DNA of 64,000 nucleotides from Anaeromassilibacillus senegalensis (GTDB lineage: Bacteria; Bacillota; Clostridia; Oscillospirales; Acutalibacteraceae), in NCBI RefSeq assembly GCF_021531715.1, contig NZ_JAFBIT010000003.1, positions 1 to 64,000 of the forward strand. Reading direction: 5' to 3'. Both the position numbers and the translations under genes were made by a program. The notes under the pieces are model-generated. The model ran no database searches and was not told where the DNA came from. It saw nothing but the letters and a program-made list of their open reading frames with translations. Each line of letters starts with the position of its first letter. Positions within the stretch are counted from its first letter, which is position 1. Positions 6,328 through 14,800 of this stretch are shown piece by piece.

Positions 6328-7824
6328 TCAATTTTTGTGCTCATTCAGCGTAAGCATTAATTCATTAAAGCTGTCCATAGCGGACTGCAAATTTTCAATG
6401 ATATCAGCAGCCAGCACATCAGGATCGGGCAGGCTGTCAAGATCTGCCAGGGATTTATCTTTAATCCAGAAAATATCCAAGCTAGTCTTGTCGCGCTTTA
6501 GAATTTCTTCAACACTGAACTTGCGCCATCGGCCATCGGGATTCTCCTCGGACCATGTTTCGGTACGCTCATGGCGATTCTCCGGGTGATAGCACTGAGT
6601 GAAGTCCAGCAGATCGGCATCCGTCATAGGATGCTGTTTCAGTGTGAAGTGGATATTGGTTCTAAAGTCGTAGATCCAGATATCCTTTGTCTGCATCTCT
6701 GGGCTGGCGGGTTTCTTATCATAGAAGATAACATTTGCTTTGACACCCGGTTTATAGAAGATACCGGTGGGGAGACGAAGAATAGTATGCAGGTCACAAG
6801 TATGAAGCAACTTCTGACGGATGATTTCACCGGCACCGCCCTCAAACAGAACATTGTCCGGTACTACAACAGCAGCTCTGCCGCTTGCAGCGAGAATCGT
6901 ATTGATGTGCTGAATAAAGTTAAGCTGTTTGTTAGAACTGGTGGTCCAGAAATCCTGGCGGTTATAGACCAGTTCCTCATCTTCCTCCTCACCATCCTCG
7001 TTGGTAACGGAGATAGAAGACTTTTTGCCGAAAGGTGGATTTGTCAGAACATAATCTACGCGATAACCCGGGTCGGTTAGCAGCGCATCACCAAGAGTTA
7101 CAGGAACCTTACCATAGATATCTCCGATATTATGCAGATACAGATTCATCAGAGCCATCTTAAAAGTGTTTCTGACTAACTCATTTCCGTAGAAAGTCTC
7201 ATTCTTCAGAAACTGCTTGTCCTCACGACTGAGGGTGTAGTTATCGGGATCAGTCAAGAACTCCTGAGCTGCCAGGAAGAAACCACCACTGCCGCAGCAT
7301 GGGTCGGCAATTGTTTTACCCGGCTCAGGACGAAGGCACTTCACCATAGCCTTGATCAGCGGACGAGGTGTGAAGTACTGACCAGCGCCGGATTTGATAT
7401 CCTCCGCGTTCTTCTGCAGTAAACCTTCATAGATCTCGCCCTTAACGTCGGAAGACATAGATACCCACTTTTCCTTGTCGATCATCTGCACTACCCTGTA
7501 GAGAATAGCAGCGTTGCTGATTTTATTGGTAGCTTGCTTGAAGATCTGGCCCAGCAGACCGCTTTGCTCGCCAAGCTTCTCAAGCGTATTTTTATATTGT
7601 TCTTCCAGCTTCGCACCTTTGAGAGAATTCATATCCTGCCAAGTATACCCCACAGGAATGCCAGTATCTTTTTTGTAAGGCGGCTTGGAATACTCATCAG
7701 ACATTTTCAGAAAGATGAGATAAGTAAGTTGTTCCAGATAATCTCCATAGGAAACGCCGTCATCCCGGAGGGGATTGCACAGGCTCCAGACTTTGGAGAT
7801 TATAGATGATGTTTGTTCAGGCAT
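6328..7824 (-). CDS. hsdM: Type I restriction-modification, DNA methyltransferase subunit
   Basis: A 498-residue HsdM, the adenine-N6 methyltransferase that pairs with HsdS and HsdR. The N-terminal HsdM helical domain (about 1-130) is followed by SAM motif I ADPCCGSGGF at about 173-182 and catalytic motif IV NPPF at 262-265. QYFTPRPL at about 149-156 is the typical entry to the methylase fold. It is the last gene of the five-gene operon, 6 bases after the HEPN-like gene. The C-terminus (about 420-498) is helical and probably contacts HsdS. All catalytic motifs are intact, so it should protect host DNA. Confidence 0.95.
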   Translation of the reverse strand: MPEQTSSIISKVWSLCNPLRDDGVSYGDYLEQLTYLIFLKMSDEYSKPPYKKDTGIPVGYTWQDMNSLKGAKLEEQYKNTLEKLGEQSGLLGQIFKQATNKISNAAILYRVVQMIDKEKWVSMSSDVKGEIYEGLLQKNAEDIKSGAGQYFTPRPLIKAMVKCLRPEPGKTIADPCCGSGGFFLAAQEFLTDPDNYTLSREDKQFLKNETFYGNELVRNTFKMALMNLYLHNIGDIYGKVPVTLGDALLTDPGYRVDYVLTNPPFGKKSSISVTNEDGEEEDEELVYNRQDFWTTSSNKQLNFIQHINTILAASGRAAVVVPDNVLFEGGAGEIIRQKLLHTCDLHTILRLPTGIFYKPGVKANVIFYDKKPASPEMQTKDIWIYDFRTNIHFTLKQHPMTDADLLDFTQCYHPENRHERTETWSEENPDGRWRKFSVEEILKRDKTSLDIFWIKDKSLADLDSLPDPDVLAADIIENLQSAMDSFNELMLTLNEHKN

Positions 7825-7830
7825 TGATTT

Positions 7831-8853
7831 TCACCCTTTATCAATATGAATGTATGCTTTAATTTGCGTAGTAAGCGCATTCAAGTTTTCAAGCACAAAT
7901 TGCTTTGTTGTATAATAATCGCAATGGAAAAACTTCTGTGTCAGCCCAAAGAACGGGTCACTATATATGATTTCGTTGGGCTTTAAGGCAACACCAATTT
8001 TATAGTGCGCCATAGTGTTTCTGAACTGGGATGATATCAAAGAAGCGTCCATAGTAAACTCAGTGTACAGTTTACTGTTTATTTCTTGAAGTATTTTAGA
8101 GAGATAATAATATTGTAAATATAAAACACGAAGCTTTGTGGTGCATTCCTCAGTGATATATTTATCAACACAGTAAATTACAAACTGTGTCTGGCAAAGC
8201 AGAGAAAAGAGAACAAACTTGTCGCTAAAATCATTGCCGACAGGAGACTTTACAAGACCGCCATAGTCCTTGTAGCAAAAGTGGAAATCTTTATTGACAG
8301 CATATTCCTTCATTGCTCCAAATAGAACAACATATGCCCCCATAATCTCAGCGTATTTCTTTATTTTTTCGCCGTCACTACTGCCGAACTGATATTGAGG
8401 TGTACAATAGCTTCCGAGGATTGTGTTGCCACAAAATTCACCTTCTACCAAATCTGCACCAAATATATCATAAAGATGCAGTTTTTTCGCAATCGGTTTA
8501 CACAAATTGGAAAAATACTCGTCGCTCGCTTGGTATGTTGCTTTAAGCTCCTCAAATACGGTTTCATACGAGTTGTCCCACAACTTAATGGCATTGCGCA
8601 TTTCTTCGTAATACGCCTGTTCTTCCACACTAAAAGTCGGGATTTCCAGTTTATTTTTACTCGAATTATTATATGATTTTACCCAATCTTCTGCACCATC
8701 CATAATGGTACCAAGTAATGGCATAGAAAAGGAAATATAATTAGATTTTAGTTGGTTCATATTACACAGGATCGTATATACAAACCGAAAGTCATTACGA
8801 ATCAGTGATATTGCTATTTTTTGCTGTTCATTAAAAGGGATGTTATTATTCAT
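7831..8853 (-). CDS. HEPN-like protein embedded in the R-M operon
   Basis: A 340-residue, largely helical cytosolic protein with no family recognised by eye. Near the C-terminus, SSQFRNTMAHYKIG carries R278-N-T-M-A-H283, which fits the R-x4-6-H motif with a polar residue after Arg that marks HEPN ribonuclease domains. Helical segments on both sides fit that fold. The ATG overlaps the hsdS stop (TAATG), and hsdM begins 6 bases after its end, so it is co-translated with the R-M subunits. By analogy with HEPN proteins inside R-M and abortive-infection loci, it may be an RNA-cleaving effector restrained by the R-M complex. That role is inference; an RM-associated Abi-type protein without nuclease activity is the alternative. 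Confidence 0.6.
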   Translation of the reverse strand: MNNNIPFNEQQKIAISLIRNDFRFVYTILCNMNQLKSNYISFSMPLLGTIMDGAEDWVKSYNNSSKNKLEIPTFSVEEQAYYEEMRNAIKLWDNSYETVFEELKATYQASDEYFSNLCKPIAKKLHLYDIFGADLVEGEFCGNTILGSYCTPQYQFGSSDGEKIKKYAEIMGAYVVLFGAMKEYAVNKDFHFCYKDYGGLVKSPVGNDFSDKFVLFSLLCQTQFVIYCVDKYITEECTTKLRVLYLQYYYLSKILQEINSKLYTEFTMDASLISSQFRNTMAHYKIGVALKPNEIIYSDPFFGLTQKFFHCDYYTTKQFVLENLNALTTQIKAYIHIDKG

Positions 8854-9995
8854 TATAATTTCCCCTCAAATGCCTGTTTCAGAATGCTCTGCCGCATGGC
8901 TTCTACCTGCTGTAATGCGGTATCGACGGTTTTTTCGATACTGTCACAAACCGAAATTCGTGCTTCGATAGTTTCAATGCACGTCTTTTGCTGTTCTATG
9001 TCAACATATGGAATTTTTAAATTTCTCACCTTATTTGTACTCAGCGTATACAGTCCTGAAGTGGAAGAAGCAACATCAAGGATTTGCTTCCGCCCATATC
9101 TGGAAATCAAATAATAGAGTGCATATTGCGATAACATTCCACTAACAGGTCGACCTTTAATTAGGTGATTCTGGTGTAAACAATTCTCAACACTCCCATC
9201 CCAAATTGCCACACGACCAATTTGCTCTTTGCTTCCATTTCCCTCAACAAAAAGCAAGTCATCATTTCGCAAAAGGGTACGTTCCACTTCGTTTTCTGTA
9301 ACGCCGATGTACTTGATTTCAGATAAATCCAGCTCATTGTAATATACATTTGCAACTCTGAGGTATGGCATTTTTATAGGCAACTCATGTCGTTTAGAAT
9401 TCTTTGTTAAGCCACCAGAAATGTCGAAGAAGTCTGTAATCGGGCGCAAATCATCTATGCCATACACAGAAGCATATACCGCCTGCCGGTACACCGCCAA
9501 CTGCTGCTTTGTTTTTCGCAGGGTTTCCACACCGTTATCCAGTTCGGAGAATAGTTCCTCAATCCAAGCAACTATTTTCTCTTGCCCTTCAAGAGAAGGA
9601 ACGATTAACTTTTGCTGAAAGAGAATTTGCTGATCCAAATGAGGCGTTCCTGTTCCTTTCTTCTTGGTGTTCAGCAGTTCATATTTTCCCTTCAAAAAAT
9701 AGTAGAGATAATCAGAACTCATTCCATCTGCTGAAATTACCGCCAGTGTTGAGCCGACATACCCATCGATAGCTCGGCCAACAAAACCAGAACGAGAGCC
9801 ATCGCATACAATGAGTATCTCTCCTTCTTGGCATGGCAAACATTTTTCGCCATCAGCATACGCCTTTACATTGCCTGTTTCAAAGGCTTCAATATCTACA
9901 TATGGCAAATATCCAGCCTGAGGATGATTTATCTGCCTTAATGGCTTTTTTCCTTTTTTGATATGCGCTATTGACCCGAATTCTATCAGATTCAT
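8853..9995 (-). CDS. hsdS: Type I restriction-modification, specificity subunit
   Basis: A 380-residue HsdS that sets the DNA target of both methylation and cleavage. It has two target-recognition domains (about 1-125 and 185-320), each followed by a conserved helix: the central spacer GQEKIVAWIEELFSELDNGVE and the C-terminal CIETIEARISVCDSIEKTVD, ending in MRQSILKQAFEGKL. The two repeats give the usual bipartite recognition site. It has no duplicate or inverted hsdS fragment, so no phase-variable shuffling is evident here. It lies 12 bases after the DUF4062 gene and overlaps the next gene. Confidence 0.93.
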   Translation of the reverse strand: MNLIEFGSIAHIKKGKKPLRQINHPQAGYLPYVDIEAFETGNVKAYADGEKCLPCQEGEILIVCDGSRSGFVGRAIDGYVGSTLAVISADGMSSDYLYYFLKGKYELLNTKKKGTGTPHLDQQILFQQKLIVPSLEGQEKIVAWIEELFSELDNGVETLRKTKQQLAVYRQAVYASVYGIDDLRPITDFFDISGGLTKNSKRHELPIKMPYLRVANVYYNELDLSEIKYIGVTENEVERTLLRNDDLLFVEGNGSKEQIGRVAIWDGSVENCLHQNHLIKGRPVSGMLSQYALYYLISRYGRKQILDVASSTSGLYTLSTNKVRNLKIPYVDIEQQKTCIETIEARISVCDSIEKTVDTALQQVEAMRQSILKQAFEGKL

Positions 9996-10007
9996 GTTAT
10001 CACCTGC

Positions 10008-10970
10008 TCAAAAGGGTAAATCATCTTCGTTTTTATACTCCTCTTTATATATAACGCCTTTTTCAAAATCTTCTCTATTCAGCGATCTTGAAAAGGAATT
10101 ATCCTCATTAACCACTGATTGTTTCAGAATGATAGTTATAAACCTATCATAACGTTTTTGTACATATTTTCTTTTATCTTCAAAAATATCATCCACATCA
10201 GCTATGGAGAAGCCAACCAGCAACATAAATTCATCGAGTGCTTCCACATTGGGAGCAAAAAAAGATGAATTCTTCATCCCTAGGAAAGTCTTTATCGTAT
10301 AAGCAACCCTATTATTAAGAAAAACAGCTGAATTAAATTTACAGAAAAATTCTTCCTTCTGTTGCTCAAAATCATCGATCATGGCTTTCATTTTGTCTGC
10401 TGATTGCTGTAAGTCATAAGCAGTTTTCGCCTCAGTCATACTTGCTTCACGCTGTAATAGGTTCTGCAGTAAACCTGCAAATTGAGATTTAAGAGTATCA
10501 ATGATCTGAACAGTAGTTTCAAAAGGAATGATTACATGATTTTTGACAGTTGCGTTCAATTCTGCGATAAACTCATGAATTCTTATATCATCAGTATATG
10601 CGGATTTGAATGAACCAGAGTCTTTGTTAAGTAAATAAGTTCTGTTTTCAGTATAGACATCATTTGAAATAAAAATATATACCTTTTTCTTGTTCTTTAT
10701 TGCCGTTTGGATTTCATTCATTGTGATGGACAAGTCGTTTTCCAGTGCCTTACTGCCGAAATGATTACCAATAATACATACAACAATATCACAGCTTGCC
10801 AACTCATGGTAACAATCATTTTCAAGTGGTGTAATTTGCGAGTAAGCTACACCCGAACGTTCATGCATTACTGGCTCATATCCGAGTCCTTTGATAAAAT
10901 CTCCGATGTTATTTCTTACCTGTTTCAAATCATAAAATGTAGAGCTAATAAACACTCTAGGTACTGCCAT
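10008..10970 (-). CDS. DUF4062 (TIR-like) protein embedded in the R-M operon
   Basis: A 320-residue protein whose first 95 residues form a DUF4062 domain: PRVFISSTFYDLKQVRNNIGDF, then GYEPVMHERSG, then SCDIVVCIIGNHFGS. This Rossmann-like fold is related to TIR/SLOG sensor domains and is repeatedly found at the N-terminus of defence and NTPase proteins. The remaining two thirds are charged and helical, with a possible coiled coil at about 185-225, and match nothing I recognise. The start at 10970 has AAGGAGAG upstream; an earlier in-frame ATG lies in the hsdR 3' end. The gap to hsdR is 13 bases and to hsdS 12, so it belongs to the same transcript. The role is probably accessory to or guarding the R-M system (inferred). 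Confidence 0.75.
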   Translation of the reverse strand: MAVPRVFISSTFYDLKQVRNNIGDFIKGLGYEPVMHERSGVAYSQITPLENDCYHELASCDIVVCIIGNHFGSKALENDLSITMNEIQTAIKNKKKVYIFISNDVYTENRTYLLNKDSGSFKSAYTDDIRIHEFIAELNATVKNHVIIPFETTVQIIDTLKSQFAGLLQNLLQREASMTEAKTAYDLQQSADKMKAMIDDFEQQKEEFFCKFNSAVFLNNRVAYTIKTFLGMKNSSFFAPNVEALDEFMLLVGFSIADVDDIFEDKRKYVQKRYDRFITIILKQSVVNEDNSFSRSLNREDFEKGVIYKEEYKNEDDLPF

Positions 10971-10983
10971 GTTTCTCTCTCCT

Positions 10984-13725
10984 TTATGCCACCAATTCAA
11001 TATTCATTTCTGCCAGAATTTCTTCATACTGCTCTCCGAAGACTTCGTAGAATCGTCCCAATCCGCCCTTACGGTCGAAAGGATTCAGATCCAGGTCTTC
11101 CGGTTCAATACTCAAAGATACGGCAATATGGTCCTTAATCAAACGTAGCCATTCCATCTGCTCTTCGCTGAAATGGACCGCACCGGCGTTTCGCTTCAGC
11201 GTCCAGCGCATGAAGTTGTAGTTTACTGTTTCTGCAAAGGGCTGCAGGTTGTCTCCATAGCCCATTTCAAAGCGGATAATGGCAATCAAATCGGCCAACT
11301 GGTGCATAGTGGATTTGCCACGCACCTTGTCCGGCTTCTTGATGGCATAGCAATCCCACAGTCGGTCAATGGTTATGCCCTGCGCTTTCAGCTTTTCATA
11401 GAGGGCTTTTAGCTTGGAGATGACCATGGGGCGGTCTTTATAGGTTTGACTATAAATGATTCGTAGTGCAATGATCTCATCTTTATTTGCTTCAATAAAG
11501 TCACGGAAAGATGCAATCACACGGTCAGCATTTGCTTCTTGTTGCGTATCAAAGCCAGCAAAGGTCACAGTATCGATATTGGTGTTGTCAATGATCTGCT
11601 CATGGCTCCGGCGAACATTCTCAATAAAGTCACGCACTTCAGGATCGTGGAAAGGCTTGACCGCATCGACGATTGCTTCCTTTTGTACCTGGGATATCTG
11701 CTCCTGGGTTGGTTCAGCGCAGCCAAACTGTGTCTGTGCCTTTGCCGTTAGCACATCTTCATCGAAAGCATTCAGCAGATTCTCTGCCAAATTGGCCGCA
11801 GGAATACCAACGGACTCTGTAAACGCCTTCTTCTCAGACACCGTCATTTGGCTATTCAAACGGATGATGCGACTTGCAAGGGATGTGAGGATATCTTCGT
11901 CCTGTGCACCCAACGCTACGTTCATCATCAGTTCCTTCATGCTGACAGAAGGCTTCCGCTCCAAAGTGCGGGTGTCAGACTTTTTAGACTTAGTAACACC
12001 AACAGCATCTACGATGACAAAGTGGTCTTTGTTTTCTGTCGCAGAGGGTGTGACCTTTTGCAGATCGTCCTTACCCAAAGTGCGGGTACCGCGACCTTTC
12101 ATTTGTTCAAAATAGTTCTTGCTGCGGACATCTCGCATGAATATCAAGCACTCAATAGGCTTCACATCAGTGCCGGTAGCAATCATATCGACGGTTACCG
12201 CAACTCTGGGATAATAGTCATTACGGAAAGAACTAAGGACAGATTCCGGATTCTCAGCAGCGTAAGTTACCTTTTTACAGAACTCGTTGCCCTCACCAAA
12301 TTCCTCGCGAACAATCTGAATGATATCATCAGCATGACTATCGGTCTTGGCGAAAATCAAAGTTTTGGGCACTTCCTTACGCCGGGGGAACAGAGATGTG
12401 TAGAGGGCATCCTTAAACGCACGGATAACGGTGCGGATTTGACTGGGATTTACGATATCCCGGTCAAGCTGAGAGGGACGGTAATCCACATCTTCATCCA
12501 GCTGCGCCCATCGCTTTTCTCTTGAAAGGCGATTGCGGTATTCTACCATCTGCTGGAGAATTGTACCGCCTTGCTTGCCTACTTCTGTTTCAATCAAGAA
12601 GATATCCTCACCAACATTGACACCATCGATAATGGCCTGCTCTCTGGGATATTCGCTGACGATATTCTGATCGAAGAACGCAAAAGTTCGCTTGTCCGGC
12701 GTTGCAGTGAGACCAATCTGGAAAGCGTCAAAATACTCCAGTACCTGCTTCCAGACATTATAAATAGATCGATGACATTCATCGATAATAATAACATCAA
12801 AGAACTCCGGAGGATATTTAGCGTTGTAAACAACTTCTTTTGGAGCTTGCTTGTCCATAGAGGAATTCTCATGGAAAGACTCTTCCTCAGTGGATTCGTC
12901 CAGTTCCTCTCCTCGGAGAATAGAATACATCCGCTGGATAGTACTGATACACACCTGCACATCCCCAGGAATGAAGGAAGATTTCAGTCGACGGACACCA
13001 TACAGTTCAGAGAAAGAACGATTATCATCATTGGGGCGATAAGCCAAAAATTCACGCTCTGCCTGTTCGCCCAAACCCTTGGTATCCACGAGAAATAGCA
13101 CGCGGTTTACACCGGTATGCTTAAGCAGTCGATAAACAGTAGTAATTGCAGTAAAAGTTTTACCGGCACCTGTAGCCATCTGAATCAATGCTTTCGGCTT
13201 ATTGGCAGCAAAGGATTTTTCCAAATTACTGATAGCGGCAATCTGACATTTACGGAAACCGGTAGTATCAAAATCCGGGAACTGCTTCATACGATTACGG
13301 ATAGTATTCGGCTGCTTCATCAGTCGATGCAATTCCTGTGGCTGATGGAATGAAAAGATAGTACGGGAACGATACTTAATGTCGTTATAATCGGTAAACC
13401 GAGTCAGTTTACTGGTAGCTTCATAAACAAAGCGAATGCGGTAGTCACTTTTGATCCACTTGAAAGTGCTGTTGACATAGCGGTTAGACTGACCTTCAAC
13501 AACGGTGATGTTCTCTCCGGCATCATCTTTTTTAGCTTCGATAATTCCAACAGGAATACCGTCGACAAAAAGAGCATAGTCTACCGGTCCGCTGCTCGTC
13601 GGGAATTCACGCACAGCGACACCCAATCCGGCAAAGAGATTGAGTTGCTTCATATCTTGTACTACCCAACCAGCTTGATTAAGCTTCTTATCTATGATTT
13701 CTCGCGCCTTCTGTTCAGGTGTCAT
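10984..13725 (-). CDS. hsdR: Type I restriction-modification, restriction subunit
   Basis: A 913-residue ATP-dependent translocase-nuclease. The N-terminal HSDR_N nuclease shows D49...E63-A-K65 (PD-ExK type). The helicase motor has Walker A ATGAGKT at about 184-190, the DEAD-box variant DECHRS, and motif VI GRGTR. The C-terminal EcoEI-type region (about 750-913, with ITIDRLWDCYAIK and PFDRKGG) binds the methylase core. It is first in the operon, with its own sigma-A promoter about 115 bases upstream. No frameshift is seen, so the full system appears functional. Confidence 0.95.
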   Translation of the reverse strand: MTPEQKAREIIDKKLNQAGWVVQDMKQLNLFAGLGVAVREFPTSSGPVDYALFVDGIPVGIIEAKKDDAGENITVVEGQSNRYVNSTFKWIKSDYRIRFVYEATSKLTRFTDYNDIKYRSRTIFSFHQPQELHRLMKQPNTIRNRMKQFPDFDTTGFRKCQIAAISNLEKSFAANKPKALIQMATGAGKTFTAITTVYRLLKHTGVNRVLFLVDTKGLGEQAEREFLAYRPNDDNRSFSELYGVRRLKSSFIPGDVQVCISTIQRMYSILRGEELDESTEEESFHENSSMDKQAPKEVVYNAKYPPEFFDVIIIDECHRSIYNVWKQVLEYFDAFQIGLTATPDKRTFAFFDQNIVSEYPREQAIIDGVNVGEDIFLIETEVGKQGGTILQQMVEYRNRLSREKRWAQLDEDVDYRPSQLDRDIVNPSQIRTVIRAFKDALYTSLFPRRKEVPKTLIFAKTDSHADDIIQIVREEFGEGNEFCKKVTYAAENPESVLSSFRNDYYPRVAVTVDMIATGTDVKPIECLIFMRDVRSKNYFEQMKGRGTRTLGKDDLQKVTPSATENKDHFVIVDAVGVTKSKKSDTRTLERKPSVSMKELMMNVALGAQDEDILTSLASRIIRLNSQMTVSEKKAFTESVGIPAANLAENLLNAFDEDVLTAKAQTQFGCAEPTQEQISQVQKEAIVDAVKPFHDPEVRDFIENVRRSHEQIIDNTNIDTVTFAGFDTQQEANADRVIASFRDFIEANKDEIIALRIIYSQTYKDRPMVISKLKALYEKLKAQGITIDRLWDCYAIKKPDKVRGKSTMHQLADLIAIIRFEMGYGDNLQPFAETVNYNFMRWTLKRNAGAVHFSEEQMEWLRLIKDHIAVSLSIEPEDLDLNPFDRKGGLGRFYEVFGEQYEEILAEMNIELVA

Positions 13726-13837
13726 TGCTTTATCACCGCCTTAGAACCAATAAACTCAACTCTGCAGCATGTGTACTCATCGTCTGATTAATTGATGCCA
13801 ACACTTATTTCGCGCTGCGCCTGCATATATTTATTTA

Positions 13838-13866
13838 ATTATACAGCTTTCGCAGTAACTTAGCAA
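13838..13866 (-). promoter_or_regulatory. hsdR: Promoter of the R-M operon
   Basis: Minus strand: TTGCTA (13866-13861), 17 bp, TATAAT (13843-13838). It gives a leader of about 105 bases to hsdR. Confidence 0.7.
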
Positions 13867-14108
13867 GCAATCTCGACTTTAGTTGATGAATCTATGTTAC
13901 TCCCTGACAAAAAAGAAAGCACCTGACTACAAAATAATATAGCCAGATGCTTTGTTAAGCATTAAGATAGATGTTCAGTTTAGGTCGCTCTTTTACGATA
14001 ATTCGTATTAATAGGCTCTACAACAAATCAAGTGCTTTTGAAAGATAATTCACATGTTTTGTCCCTGGAATGTTTTATAGGGGATCTTAATTGAGTTTGT
14101 TATTTGCT

Positions 14109-14150
14109 CAAAAAACAGGTTTTGGGATGCTTAGTAATCCCTAAAACCTG
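14109..14150 (-). terminator. Terminator of the ATPase/TOPRIM pair
   Basis: Stem of about 13 bp between 14116-14128 and 14137-14150 with one bulge, followed on the minus strand by TTTTTTG. Confidence 0.8.
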
Positions 14151-14164
14151 CTTCCTGTAATTGA

Positions 14165-14800
14165 TTACTTGGATCTCTTACTGCTGTGATCTTTTCCACA
14201 CACTTTTTTACAATCTAGACCAAGGATTTGACACAGAGGTCTAATCGCTTTGCAGTTCAAAGAAATAATCTTAGCGATATTAAGTTTCTTAATAAAGTTT
14301 TCGGTTTTGCTTCCTTTTAGATAAACCTTATGGGCACGGATAAACAATGCTTTGAGTGCAGCCTGTCCGTTTCCAGATGGTCTCTTAGTTCCTTTGAGTA
14401 GACCTAAATAAGACACAACGCCTTCTAAATCGGATAAGAACCAATCTTCGATAGAGTCTCGTGCTTCTATGTAGCATACCTTTTGGGCACCAGATGTTTC
14501 TAATGACTTTTTTACGTCATTTTTATTGATTGGCGGTTTTTTTGACAAATCAAATGCATCAGTATCGATGCAGAGAATGGCAGAGATATCTTCTCCCGGA
14601 TGCTTGTTTTGTAAATGTTTGAATTTTCGCAAGGCATCGTTTTTATACTTTCCGATGCCTCGCATATCTACCCATTCAAATGTACAGTCGAATGGAGTCT
14701 GCATCACCGCGCGTACGTGCTGAATAACTGCTTTGTAAAATTCTATTTCCGTGGGCCCCTCCACGAAAAAAGCTACCACTTTATTAGCCACTAGACTCAA
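14165..14800 (-). CDS. TOPRIM/RloB-like partner of a two-gene defence pair
   Basis: A 211-residue protein with a TOPRIM-like metal site: E14 in VEGPTEIEF, the D-x-D pair D79/D81 in CIDTDAFD, and a downstream RDSIEDWFLSD (E118, W120) like the acidic-aromatic motif of RloB/DUF4276/DUF4435 proteins. Such small proteins occur next to ABC-type ATPases in AbiL, PARIS and other anti-phage systems, where the TOPRIM protein is the nuclease effector. The ATG lies inside the 3' end of the ATPase gene (17-base overlap), so the two are coupled. The C-terminus is Lys/Arg-rich. Which family it belongs to cannot be settled by eye. Confidence 0.7.
   Translation of the reverse strand: MSLVANKVVAFFVEGPTEIEFYKAVIQHVRAVMQTPFDCTFEWVDMRGIGKYKNDALRKFKHLQNKHPGEDISAILCIDTDAFDLSKKPPINKNDVKKSLETSGAQKVCYIEARDSIEDWFLSDLEGVVSYLGLLKGTKRPSGNGQAALKALFIRAHKVYLKGSKTENFIKKLNIAKIISLNCKAIRPLCQILGLDCKKVCGKDHSSKRSK

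Larger units (their letters stand above)
13726..14164. other. Gene-free gap between hsdR and the TOPRIM gene
   Basis: 439 bases without a credible frame on either strand. It holds the hsdR promoter, an imperfect hairpin at 13916-13954 (AAAGCA...TGCTTT, two mismatches) with a T-run on its minus-strand 3' side, and the terminator of the ATPase/TOPRIM pair. The rest (about 13955-14108) shows nothing I can name. Confidence 0.5.
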
